Assembly: GCF_004324835.1 (NCBI RefSeq)
Contig: NW_021163022.1
Coordinates: 124,001-188,000, forward strand
Origin: Dendronephthya gigantea
Taxonomy: Eukaryota > Cnidaria > Anthozoa > Malacalcyonacea > Nephtheidae
Direction of reading: 5' to 3'
DNA: 64,000 nucleotides
The notes beneath the pieces were generated by a model, which made no database searches, was not told the DNA's origin, and saw only the letters and a list, made by a program, of their open reading frames with translations. Made by a program: the position numbers and the translations under genes. Positions within the stretch are counted from its first letter, which is position 1. Each line of letters begins with the position of its first letter. Positions 1-13,300 of the stretch are shown here, piece after piece.

Positions 1-1265
1 CTGTCTTCCACGCTAGTAACAACTTCACGGATTCCCCTTAGCTTTCCACAATCTATATTTGACTTCTGCCACCACCACATCAATGTATCCCTTTCTGAGT
101 ATTGGAGAAGGGAGTATATCTTCAGCGAACGCTTTATAGAGAACCAAAATAATTGCTTACACAAAGCCTTACCTTATCCCCATAGTGAATCCATACTCAG
201 TCAGCAAAGGTATTGTCCGGTGGAACGAGCATTGAGAATATATTACTACTATAGCTTATTTTTTATCAGGAATCGTAATTCAGGTTGAAAAATCACGCCG
301 GCTCTGTTGAGCTATTACCGACGAGACAAAACGACACCAAAAATTGAATATAGGACACCGAATGGCAGCGTAACGACGATGTCCCCCGACATCGTCACAG
401 GTTAGAGTAGTCTGGTGGTTAAAAAATGTGCATGCAGGATCTAACTGTAGGATTATGAGCAATTTTTCTGCAAAGCAGAAGTTCATTTTTAGTTTTAGGT
501 TGTGTGAAACATATTCTAGTAAATACGTAAATTTTAGGTCAACGTTAGGCAGGACAAAGCAATGGATAGACGAAGTCAGCCTCGCTTTTATTAGTTCTAT
601 AAAAAAGGCCTGCAGTGCTTGGCTGACTAAATCTTACTTGGGGGTGATTAGACGTGAAAATGGTACATGTAGGGGGTAATGCTTGGTTGCTCTGTGAACG
701 AATAGGTTAACAGTATAGGTTAGAAGGTTAAACTACGAGCTCTCTATGTAACTGGACTGCATGCGATGATAAGTTCAATGCGTCGCATTACGTTCATCAA
801 TTGAGCTTATGCATAATGACGTAACAAGCCGTGTCACCTGCAAGGAGTTCTGGTCTTAGTAGTCACGGCGGGAATTTTTGAAGTTTGAATTTTTCGCCTT
901 GACTACAAAAATCAGAATTCTCTGCAAGCGTCTTTATGCATAAAAAAATCCTCGAAAACATGTTATGAATTTGGACATGCGTGGTAATCTTTGTCTCGTA
1001 ATCGCACAAGGCATAGTGACCAGTCCAACGTATATAAATACAAACAGGAAGTATACAGTATTAGTTTGCAAAAAAGTGTGTTGGCATTTACTGTATTTCT
1101 GATTGACATCATTCATTCTGATTGATGAACCATTGCAACTAACACAAAGCAAACTGCTAACATATACAATGAAAAACTAACTCACTTCGATTGCCAAGTT
1201 TTGATTTTGAGTTTACCACCTCTAAAATCTACTGTACAAGGTCACACCAAAGCCAAGAATACAAA
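1..1265. other. No recognised gene
   Basis: AT-rich sequence with only short open frames of about 70 to 80 codons and no domain, splice pattern or repeat I can support. It lies downstream of the minus-strand gene that ends near 1337. Confidence 0.5.
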
Positions 1266-1271
1266 TTTATT
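1266..1271 (-). terminator. Candidate poly(A) signal of the minus-strand gene
   Basis: TTTATT on the + strand is AATAAA on the - strand. It lies about 65 nt past the stop codon at 1337, a normal distance for a polyadenylation signal. Confidence 0.4.
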
Positions 1272-1336
1272 TCCTTAGAAACGTTTTAAAATTAGTCAGC
1301 TAATATACCCTATATTATATTACAATATTTAAAAGC

Positions 1337-3126
1337 TTAATATGTTCCAATGTTAATATACAAATGAGACCTCTTCTCAGCTGAATTCTGCTCATAAAAA
1401 TCAAAAACATTTCTAAATATCTTCTCGTACTCTAGTCTATTAGCATCACTATTTGACTCAACAGAGTTTTTCTTCGTTTTCACCTGAGCATAAGATTGTT
1501 GAACAGGCGAAGTTTGGAATGACGATCTCAGTTGAGTAGTTGTATCACTTGAATGTCTCTCCAACAATGCACTGAGGTTTGCATGAGTTAATGAGTCACT
1601 TCGAGCAGGTGTTTTGATGGTTTGGACCTGGGTTGTGTCTGGTTTGCTATACTCTGGCTGCTTTTGTCGACTGGCTGGTGCAGACTTGCACACTGTTCTG
1701 TACCGAGGTATCCAATTTTTATTTGAAGAAATATTCAAAGGCTTACCTGTGCCTCGCAGAAACATATTTCTTGAAATACTGTTCACCTAAAAAACGGAAA
1801 TACATACAGTAAATTGTGACATACATTGTATGAGTTGAGTTTGGCTCAGACTTGAAGGTTCTTGCTTTAAAAGCATGTCATGAAGCCCACTGATGCCCAA
1901 GTTAAATTCTGCCAGACAATTAGTTGATAACAAATCAGTAATTCTTAGGTTTCACGAGAAGCCATGTTTTCAGGCTTGTTCACAACTATTGAAAAAATCA
2001 GTATCTGGTGGATGGTTAGTCATAGTACTCTATCTAGTCTTCACACAACCAATCGGTAGCAGTTGTGTTACTCTACCTGTTTATTTGCTGTTTTAGACTG
2101 TGACATCCGTGTGTCTCCACTACAAATATAATTATAAAGTACAAGTGAGCTAGTGTTTTGATGTACAACTGAAGTAAAATAATATCAGAGTAAATCATTA
2201 CAGTCCTGTTCCTAGATTTTCTCGCTTAGTTTTTTACTGACTTCATATCAAACTGGTATATACTTATTCATGTTAATCATTTGGGAATACAGGGTGATCA
2301 TGGGATTACTTTCACCTGCCATACTCCTTACACTTAGGTCTCCTCTGAGCTAGGGGTACGTATTTTATACCCCATGTCCCTGCATACCTGATGTTAAGAT
2401 AGTGTTAAAATACAATAAAATTTAATGAATGTACTTTATTGTACTTAATAGTTTTAATTATAGCTTTGAAGAAACTGCTTTTAGTAAGTATATATTTATA
2501 TACCATTTGACACCAATATTTTTGTTGGATCCCTGTGAATAATCTCTTGGATAAACCCACTTTCTTCCAGCAAAATATCCAGACTGAGGTAAAGAAGGTT
2601 TAACTGGAACTGATTGTTTCCTACAACGGTCTTCGTTTAAACCACATGTTGGTTCTTTTTTGGAACAGCTATTTGTATCCTGCTCTGCTGACATCATTGC
2701 AATACTTTGGGCATTCTTTTCAGCATGACTGTTTCCTCTCTCATGTGTTAATCTTTTTTCTCTACTTTGCATTAAGCCGGCAAGTTTCTCTTCAATTCTT
2801 GTTCGTTTTGCATGTCTGTACTGCTGAATATAACAAGACGAATCTAAAAAATGCTCAAACTTTGGATCGATAAAATTTCTTAGACTATACGTCCAGTTTG
2901 AAGAAGAAAATCGGCGATTAGTTGGTATTAAACCTTTCGTTGTTATGCTTGAGGGGATTTGACGTTTAGAAGCGTTATTACAAGGTCTTTCGTTCCGCAA
3001 AGACATATTATCAACTTCCTCAAAGTTCACCCAGTTACTGCATTGATCATTTGCTTTTTGTACATAAACCTGCTGTGCTTTTTCCGATTCTTCTAGCAGT
3101 ATTACTTTAGGACATAATCCTTCCAT
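1337..3126 (-). CDS. Unrecognised protein, two or more exons
   Basis: I do not recognise this gene. Two long open stretches lie on the - strand. The upstream one (3126 down to 2458) starts MEGLCPKVILLEESEKAQQ and includes a Lys/Arg/Glu-rich probable helix (KRTRIEEKLAGLMQSREKR). The downstream one (1786 down to 1337) begins just after a good acceptor (TTTTTTAG), is Ser/Thr/Gln-rich, and ends with an aromatic, charged tail (RLEYEKIFRNVFDFYEQN). Both look like real, low-complexity, probably intracellular protein. The junction is uncertain: donor-like GT sites near 2502-2512 on the - strand do not all keep the frame, and a GTAAGC donor lies near 1749, so there may be a further small exon. An AATAAA just past the upstream stop (2435-2440) allows a one-exon form. 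It is divergent from G1, with a spacer of about 1.1 kb. Confidence 0.4.
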
Positions 3127-4253
3127 GTTTACAAATGTTCCTGTTTTTAGATGTGGTTATTAACATGTTATCCCATACAAAGACAAGTTTTGTTTACTTA
3201 GAGATTGCGTTTTGTTTTGTTTTAGTTTCATAATCCGCCATGTTTTTGCAACTGTCATATTAGAGGTATATTAGAACAGTGATTTAGAATGTGTGACTCC
3301 CCCCTGGAATTAACAATAGGCAGATTAGCATGAGGAGCGGAGTAAGTGATAGATTCCTCCGCGGCCCGCGGGAATCTCTTATGTACTAAAAATATGCATA
3401 TTTGGCCTAACAAATTTAACACATAAGAGATGCCTGCGGAGGAGGCTAGTAATAGATATTGTAATAGATATATATTTTTTACTTAAGGCGATTTTTCTTC
3501 CTGTTGTGAAACTGTATTTCTTTTTTTTTGTTTATAATTCCTTCAAAATTTAAATTGCATCAAGTTAGGCCGTCGCTTGACTTCTCGCCAAACGCATTAA
3601 AACCTGCATGGTTGTCATTAGGGGCTTTTACATGATCCTGCGCTTAACTCTTGTAATGAGTATATAACATGACGGTCAATAGCATGTGCTTTGTTTGTGT
3701 CGCTAAGACTTTTGAAATTAATTTTTATTCATTAAAATAGGGATATGAATTGTGATCGTGCAAAATAAAAAAATTCAATCCAACAGTTTTCTCGCATGAT
3801 GACAATCTTGGATTTATTTCGAAGTAAACCTCACAACTTAGCTGAAAGAGAGAGGGCTGCGTAACATAACCGCCGTGAGTGTCAACGGTCCAGAAGCTTT
3901 CAAAAATAACATTCTGCATGTCTTTTAAGTTCTGCTAAAATTTTGTTAAATTTCGCGAAATGGATACCTATTGTCATTTAACTAACCCATGAAGTGCTTT
4001 GTTATTTCGAATAAATTTTCTTCGTCACAAGAACCAGGCTTTAGCTGCCGCGAGATAAAACATGAAATAACTTTTAAGAAAATAATGCATGGCATTTTCG
4101 TGATAGCATTTTTGTTTAACAAAAAAATAACTTAAATCATTCCACTATTATATTATTTAGCGTGATCATCTAAACATTGCGCCATCGAGTCGTCATCGTT
4201 GTAAAAAAAAGAAATCAAAAGCGGACCTATAACTGTTGCGGGAACTTTGGAAA
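3127..4253. other. Spacer between divergent genes
   Basis: AT-rich spacer between the minus-strand gene and G1. The part from about 3985 to 4200 is closely repeated in G2 (20765-20950), where it lies between the two alternative first exons. G1 may therefore once have had a similar upstream first exon, but I see none here now. Confidence 0.5.
3350..3452. repeat. Imperfect inverted repeat
   Basis: CCTCCGC and ATCTCTTATGT on the left are matched in inverted order by ACATAAGAGAT and GCGGAGG on the right, with a GC-rich tip. It may be a small hairpin or MITE remnant; the arms are broken. Confidence 0.35.
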
Positions 4254-4356
4254 ATGTCGCGATTTATTCCGTTTTGCGCACTGATGATGTGCGTGTCGCA
4301 AGTAGTGGCATGGTGGCATACACCATCCTCACCTTCTTTTCAAGCAACACCCAGTG
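4254..4356 (+). CDS. G1 exon 1, signal peptide
   Basis: ATG opens [19 protein letters not shown], a typical signal peptide with likely cleavage after VVA, followed by a short Ser/Pro stretch (SPSFQATPS). The exon ends in phase 1 at a GTGAGT donor. The same pattern recurs at the start of every copy, which supports this start. Confidence 0.85.
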
Positions 4357-7300
4357 GTGAGTGTTTGTTCTAGCTTTGTTGCTAATGCATGTGTATATTC
4401 TAATAGTAATTCCAGTTGTCTTTAAATCGTCCCGTCAGTAAGTTCAAAAGATACTGATGCATGTTTTTACTGTTTAGAAAGTAGCGTAAATACGACGCTA
4501 ATAATTTAGAATTGCACATGCGCGAACCGATTGAGACGAGTTTGTTATCAAACGATTTTGTGGAAAAAGGATTTTGGCAAAATTTCGAGAAAGCAACTTT
4601 TGTTTCTGACCAATTAAATCTAGTCCAGTCGAAAACGAACAGAACTCCTAATTTTGTTAAACGACAACGGATTCTGAACTGTTTAAACCCGACTGGCACA
4701 TGCCCAAAATTATGATTAGGTTCCGGGGATTCGTTGGATTTCCAGCAGGGCATGCACAAGATTTAAGATGAAGAAGTTTCCTATATTTTTTGATCAGTTG
4801 ATGATAAACCACCTTTGATGACATAGTTTCCTTCCAAGAATTTCTTCTTAGCTGTCTTCCAAGAACGTATTTCAAGACATGTAGCTTAATAACTACTCTC
4901 GTACTCACTGATCAGGAATAAGATTAAAAAAGCTATTGGCTATTATATCCATCACCTAGCCTTCGCACAAACGTAAAAGTACACGCAAATGCGAGTAGTC
5001 CAAGGTTTCATGTTCCGCTACGCTCTCATTGGCTGGCGTCAGACCTAATTGATGCCGTGCTGTTAATCAGAGCGGACTCAATTAGCCTTTCTCACGATGA
5101 CGAATATGCCGTTATTTTGGGGTACTTTTCTTCAAAACCAAGAGCGTACGACCTTGTACATGTAACGGCCACTATCTTTATTTTTGGCTGAATTTACTCT
5201 TCAAATGGTTTGTTCATTCTAAAAAAATTGCTTTCATGTCGTTCTAATTTTTTTAACCCATTTGAGAAAATTGAAAGTACCCAAATAAGGTCATCGTGAG
5301 AAAGGCTAATTGATTTTAAATAAACGACTGCCTATATGGCGAAAGTGGAGTTGAAGCAAAGGGACGGTTTTTTGAACATAAAGAAGTAGCTCGTCGCCCA
5401 TAACAGCTCCATGATGCTTTGTTAATATCATTATTACATTGTCTGTTAGAAATAGAGTTGCCACGATTCAAACCTTGCTTTATTCTAATATTTAGTTTTG
5501 ACGTTAGTTAGATAAGAGCAGTCACTGAGACGTCGAAAATTTTATATTTCAAAAATTTTACGGAAAATTTTACATGTCTCCCTCTTTCAAATTCTCATAA
5601 AAACTTCTCAGTAAAAAAAGTATTTTTTATCCTTTACATATAGGACAATATCCGATGACGTCTTCTATACAATGTAACTACACTGATTACCGATGTAGAA
5701 ATGGCTACCAGTGTATAATTTCATATTCTTACTGTAACGGTCGTTATGATTGTTATGATGGAAGTGATGAACATTACTGTCATTCAAAAGGTTGGTTTTT
5801 TTCTGGTTGTGGGGCTGGTTGTGGTTATTACATTTTGAATAGTTAAATCGTAGTTAACTCCAAATCTGCCACTAACTATAGTTAAAATTTAACTACCTTT
5901 TTATATAACCGGCCCCATTGCTGTTTTCATTTTTGGTCGAATGATAAGCTCAACGTTACTGATGTAACTAAATCTTTCGCATCCTGGATGTAAAAATAAT
6001 TTTTGGGATCTTTCTCCCTTTTTCTTCTCTTTTCTCAGTTCATGCTTTTGTCGTTTATCGTTCAAATTTGGGTTGATTTTTAGACGTAAGAATTGTTGAT
6101 GGTTCATACAATGAAGGACGAGTGGAGGTTTATTATAACGGCACATGGGGAACAGTTTGTGATGATAATTGGGACATGTGCGATGCTCGTGTTGTCTGCA
6201 GACAGCTTGGTTTTCAAGATGCAGAAGCTGCTTATAAGGGTGATAATGTTCGCGATGGAACCGGACAGATTTGGCTTGATGATGTTTATTGTAGAGGTTC
6301 TGAGTCATCGCTATTTTCATGCAGTCATCGAGGATGGGGAATTCACAACTGTGGTCACAGTGAAGACGCTGGTGTTCGATGTGGAGTCAATAATGGAGGT
6401 GAGCATTTATAATTTATGATAAAGATATTAGGAAAAGGCGTTTTGCTTAAACGGTGGATAAATTCAAAATGATAAACAAAATTATCTATTTATTAAACAA
6501 CTGAAAAGTGTTCTTTCATTGCTGTGTGCAGGAACCTCCAGCTCCATAAATCATTTCTCGACTTCAAGTATACAAGCTAATTCAAATCAATACATTTGTA
6601 ATATTTGGTTTCCGATACCTGTCTCAGAGTGGAAACCCGCACGCAGACGATTTTGAGACAGACGTCACACCTTGCGAGACCTTAACTCAACTGACGAATT
6701 GCCCGACTTAGCTATTACTATGATTTTTACGCTCGTGTTTTTCGTATGAAGTTAACAAATAACTATAATAACCGGAGAAACTCACCTGTCTCGCCAGATG
6801 TCACAAGGTTTTGAAGGATGATTTCTTTTAACTTTGAGCTTACTTTTCGGTTATAGTGAACCAAACCAGCGCTCCGGTTCAACCATCGCCAACAGGTATG
6901 TATAGTGGGGCGGTCATTTTCCACCATTTTTCGGTCAAATTCTTACTGTAACGGTCGTTATGATTGTTACGATGGAAGTGATGAAGATTATTGTCATTCA
7001 AGAGGTTTTTTTTTCTGGTTGTGGAGCTGGTTGTGGTAATTACATTTTGAATAGTTATATATAAATGGTAGTTAATTCCAAATCTGCCACTAACTATAGT
7101 TAAAAGTTGACTACCTTTTTATACAACCGGCCCCATTGCTGTTTTCATTTTTTGTCGAATGATAAGCTTAACGTTACTGATGTAACTAAATCTTTCGCAT
7201 CCTGGATGTAAAAAAATTTTTTGGGATATTTCTCCCTTTTTCTTCTCTTTTCTCAGTTCATGCTTTTGTCGTTTATCGTTCAAATTTGGGTTGATTTTTA

Positions 7301-10300
7301 GACGTAAGAATTGTTGATGGTTCATACAATGAAGGACGAGTGGAGGTTTATTATAACGGCACATGGGGAACAATTTGTGATGATAATTGGGACATGAACG
7401 ATGCTCGTGTTGTCTGCAGACAGCTTGGTTTTCAAGACGCAGAAGCTGCTTATCAGGGTAGTAATGTTCGCGATGGAACCGGACAGATTTGGCTTGATGA
7501 TGTTTATTGTAGAGGTTCTGAGTCATCGCTATTTTCATGCAGTCATCGAGGATGGGGAATTCACAACTGTGGTCACAGTGAAGACGCTGGTGTTCGATGT
7601 GGAGTCAATAATGGAGGTGAGCATTTATAATTTATGATAAAGATATTAGGAAAAGGCGTTTTGCTTAAACGGTGGATAAGTTCAAAATGATAAACAAAAT
7701 TATCTATTTATTAAACAACTGAAAAGTGTTCTTTCATTGCTGTGTGCAGGAACCTCCAGCTCCATAAATCATTTCTCGACTTCAAGTATACAAGGTAATT
7801 CAAATCAATACATTTGTAATATTTGGTTTTCGATACCTGTCTCAGAGTGGAAATTGATCAATTTTAAGAGTTCAGATGTAATAATGGTTACCAATGTGTT
7901 GATCGATATTATTTTTGTAATGGTCGGTGGGATTGCTCTGATGGAAGTGATGAATCATACTAGATACACCACATTTCCACGCCCATTCGTCATGTATCGT
8001 CGTGGAAATGTGGTGTGTCTAGTACGCATTGATATTAAACCTTATATACTGCATGTACTAATTGTAACGAAAATTAACGAAAGATTACTCTACCAACTGT
8101 TGCTATCATTAAATATTATATATAGCAATCCAGACCAGCGCTTTGATTCAACCATCGTCAGCAGGTATGTACAGGGGCGGACATATTCCACAACTTTTGC
8201 GGTCAAAAATTTACAATCAAAAAATGGCTACAATGCAAAGATGTATTAATTCGAACTCTTCCATATAGAACATTATCCAATGACGTCTTCATCCATACAT
8301 GAACATTTGCCATGTCGCTACAATGATTACCGATGTAGAAGTGGCCAGTGTGTTAATTCAAATTCTTACTGTAACGGTCGTTATGATTGTTACGATGGAA
8401 GTGATGAAGATAACTGTCATTCAAGGGGTTTGTTTTTTCACTTTGGGTTTTAGAACTATACTCCACGGGCCGGTTGTATCGAGCCCGTTTAACATGAACG
8501 GTGGTTAAGCTCAAAATAGAAAGCAAATCTATCGTTTTATTAAACAAGCAAACTATAGATTTTCTAAGAGGTTTGTTTTCCCTCTTTCAATTCTTTTTAG
8601 CTACACATTTTTTACTGGAATTTACAGTTTATTTCATTACATGCAACATAAAAATGATAAGATCAACTCTGCTGAATCCCACTTTACTTTGGGATATTTT
8701 ATGACCGCACGCAGACGATTTTGAGACAGACGTCACACCTTGCGAGACCTTGACTCAACTGACGAATTGCCCTACTTAGGTATTACTATGATTCTTACGC
8801 TCGTGTTTTTCGTATGAAGCTAACAAATAACTATAATAAGCGGAGAAACTCACCTGTCTCGCCAGATGTCACAAGGTTTTGAAGGATGATTTCTTTTAAC
8901 TTTGAGCTTACTTTTCCGTTGTAGTGAACCAAACCAGCGCTCCGGTTCAACCATCGCTAACAGGTATGTATAGTGGGGCGGTCATTTTCCACCATTTTTC
9001 GGTCAAATTCTTACTGTAACGGTCGTTATGATTGTTACGATGGAAGTGATGAAGGTTACTGTCATTGAGGAGATTTGTTTTTTCTGGTTGTGGGGCTGGT
9101 TGTGGTTATTACATTTTGAATAGTTAAATCGTAGTTAACTCCAAATCTGCCACTAACTATAGTTAAAAGTTAACTACCTTTTTATACAACCGGCCCCATT
9201 GCTGTTTTCATTTTTGTTCGAATGATAAGCTAAACGTTACTGACGTTACTAAATCTTTCGCATCCTGGATGTAAAAAAAATTTTTGGGATCTTTCTCCCT
9301 TTTTCTTCTCTTTTCTCAGTTCATGCTTTTGTCGTTTATCGTTCAAATTTGGGTTGATTTTTAGACGTAAGAATTGTTGATGGTTCATACAATGAAGGAC
9401 GAGTGGAGGTTTATTATAACGGCACATGGGGAACAGTTTGTGATGATGGTTGGGACATGAACGATGCTCGTGTTGTCTGCAGACAGCTTGGTTTTCATGA
9501 TGCAGAAGCTGCTTATCAGGGTAGTAATGTTCGCGATGGAACCGGACAGATTTGGCTTGATAATGTTAATTGTAGAGGTTCTGAGTCGTCGCTATTTTTA
9601 TGCAGTCATCGAGGATGGGGAAATCACAACTGTGGTCACAGTGAAGACGCTGGTGTTCGATGTAGAGTTAATGGAGGTGAGAATATATAATTTATGATAA
9701 AGATATTAGGGAAAGGCGTTTTGCTTAAACCGCGGTTTAAGGTGGATAAGTTCAAAATGGTAAACAAAATTATCTATTTATTAAACAACTGTCTCAGAGT
9801 GGAAACCCGCACGCAGACGATTTTAAGACAGACGTCACACCTTGCGAGACCTTGACTCAACTGACGAATTGCCCGACTTAGGTATTACTATGATTCTTAC
9901 GCTCGTGTTTTTCGTATGAAGTTAACAAATAACTATAATAACCGGAGAAACTCACCTGTCTCGCCAGATGTCACAAGGTTTTGAAGGATGATTTCTTTTA
10001 ACTTTGAGCTTACTTTTCCGTTGTAGTGAACCAAACCAGCGCTCCGGTTCAACCATCGCCAATAGGTATGTAAAGTGGGGCGGTCATTTTCTACCATTTT
10101 TCGGTCAAATTCTTACTGTAACGGTCGTTATGATTGTTATCATGGAAGTGATGAAGTTACTGTCATTCAAGAGGTTTGTTTTTCACATTGGGTTTTAAAA
10201 CAATACTCCACGGGCCGGTTGTATCAAGCCCGTTTAGCTTGAACGGTGCATGGTTAAGCTCAAAATAGAAAGCAAATCTATCGTTTTATTAGTTAACCTG

Positions 10301-13300
10301 CACCGTAAAACGAGAACGAATATGCAAGTATGCTAATGTTTTCATTGAAATTACGAAAAGCTGATTGGTTTGCATATTTAAACATGGACGAAAGCGACGA
10401 ACGAATGAACGACAAAAAGTCGCTTGCTTGTACTAAACATGTTTTCAACCGTATTGTAATGCTTGTATATTTTTTTCTGTCGTTGTGCTGATAGAAAAAC
10501 TACATTTCGGCTAATTCAATCAAGGAAGATAGTCTTAACTTAAGGCCGTAAAGAAGATACACACATACATGTATTACCATTAGATATATATTTGGGGATA
10601 TGCAATACACATGCATGCGCACGTAAAAATCTCACATCTTGTAACTGCATGAAAACGCCTAAAGAATTGTAATTTCATCACATTTTTTATTTGAACCTAA
10701 TAGGTGATCATAACAGAAATGAATTTCATGTGATAGAAACTATTTAGCGTTAAGTTTAACTCGACTTTGTGATATTATTGTAATTTCCATAACATGCCAG
10801 TTAAAACGTATATTCAAACCCCAGGATCATAATAAGTTCCATAGTCACAGTAAACTTAAATGCAAATCAGCAGTAACTGCTATATTACGATAGTTAAATT
10901 ATTTGCTGCATTGTGCAAGACAATCTTTTTGAAATCGCTCGCGGCCGGATTTCTTTAACTTTTTTAAAAATGAATGCAAGACAAGTAAGACGCATAGGTG
11001 AGGTTGAAAGACGATTAATTCATGAGCGGTATATGGAGAATGGTCCCATTTGGGACGTCATTGCAAACGATATTGCAAGGCATGATAGATTTGCCGAACT
11101 TCCTGATAACGTTCAGAACCCATATGCAAATGTTGGAAATCGGCGTGCAGTGAGACGAAGGCTTCTTGATTTCATTGTAAGAGAGCAAAGAACTATTTAG
11201 TAAAGGCATTTGATTTCTATAGATACATTCTATAGGCTACTACAAATAACGACGAATTTGATCATTTTTTGAACGATGCGTCTAAATTATTCTACGCTAT
11301 TGCCCGTCATAGTTCAGAACAAGTGTGCACACCTTTCCAATTCACTATAGAAATCCCTTCCCGGGAAGTTTGAACCGAAAAAATCTGGAGAAAGAATCTG
11401 TTCAATACGAGCTGTTGGTAAAATAGCTTGAGTGCACGTTGCTATTATAGCAGACAAATCATATAGTTGCATTATACAGGCGACTAACGTAGTCAAATAA
11501 TTGTCGTCAGTCGCTTCGATCTCGCTTGTCTGCTCTTCCTTCCATTGAATATATTGCCTGAACGGCGTTGTGCAAATTTAATAGCACTATGTTTAAAACC
11601 TCCACGTCGTCTGCCATGCTTTTTCAAACAGCTCATTCGTAGTTCGCACAATTGCAAATCCACCTGGAATTTGATATAAATACACGTATATGCAAATGTC
11701 TTAAAACACATGAAGAAATGCTTAAGAATTGTTGTAATAATTGCATTGAGGCTACTTAACACGACCTGTAACTATAAAATTCAATTGAGTTTACGAATCG
11801 ACGACTTCGGTAAAATACTCAGGGTTCTATATATAATATTATTCAACTTAGTTATTCCTCAGTTTGGGATGTTACCATTACAGTTCATCAATCATCGTCA
11901 TCTTGTTGCATGCCCCCTGTTGTAACCGTATAATATAGACGATATCACAACACAAAATTACCTGACCAAAATATGCATGCTATGGCTTAAAGTTTACAAA
12001 CAAATATGATAATAAACTTGTTTTAGCCAATAGAAACTATCTATTTGAACGATTGTGAACCGTACTCTCGTTCAGTTAATGAGGCTACTCGTTCGTTCTC
12101 GTTCTACGGTGCAGGTTAACTATTAAACAAGCAAACTATAGATTTTCTAAGGGGCTGTTTACATGAGCCCAGTTACCCGAGATTCAACGAAGCGTGAGAG
12201 GACTTTGAGGTATTGAAATAAGTCTTTATGACACCAAACAATCACATGCTATTGTTGTGGTGATTATACGACTACCAGGATCATGTTATCTGCTCATTTT
12301 AATACCTCAAAATCATCTCACGCTTCGCTGAATCTCGGGTAACCGGGGTCATGTAAACAGCCCCTAAGAGGTTTGTTTTCTCTCTTTCAATTCTTTTTAG
12401 CTACACAATTTTCACTGGAATATGCAGTTTATTTTAACTTGCGTGAGTAAATTAATTTTCTACATGCAACATAAAAATGATAAGATCAACTCTGCTGAAT
12501 CCCACTTTACTTTGGGATATTTTATGACCGCACGCAGACGATTTTGAGACAGACGTCACACCTTGCGAGACCTTGACTCAACTGACGAATTGCCTGACTT
12601 AGATATTACTATGATTCTTACGCTCGTGTTTTTCGTATAAAGTTAACAAATAACTATAATAACCGGAGAAACTCACCTGTCTCGCCAGATGTCACAAGGT
12701 TTTGAAGGATGATTTCTTTTAACTTTGAGCTTACTTTTCGGTTATAGTGAACCAAACCAGCGCTCCGGTTCAACCATCGCCAACAGGTATGTAAAGTAGG
12801 GCGGTCATTTTCCACCATTTTTCGGTCAAATTCTTACTGTAACGGTCGTTATGATTGTTACGATGGAAGTGATGAAGATTACAGTCATTCAATAGATTTG
12901 TTTTTTTCTGGTTGTGTGGCTGGTTGTGGTAATTACATTTTGAATAGTTAAATCGTAGTTAACTCCAAATCTGCCACTAACTATAGTTAAAAGTTAACTA
13001 CCTTTTTATACAACCGGCCCCATTGCTGTTTTCATTTTTGGTCGAATGATAAGCTAAACGTTACTGACGTAACTAAATCTTTCGCATCCTGGATGTAAAA
13101 AAATTTTTGGGATCTTTTTCCCTTTTTCTTCTCTTTTCTCAGCTCATGCTTTTGTCGTTTATCGTTCAAATTTGGGTTGATTTTTAGACGTAAGAATTGT
13201 TGATGGTTCATACAATGAAGGACGAGTGGAGGTTTATTATAACGGCAGATGGGGAACAGTTTGTGATGATGGTTGGGACATGAACGATGCTCGTGTTGTC

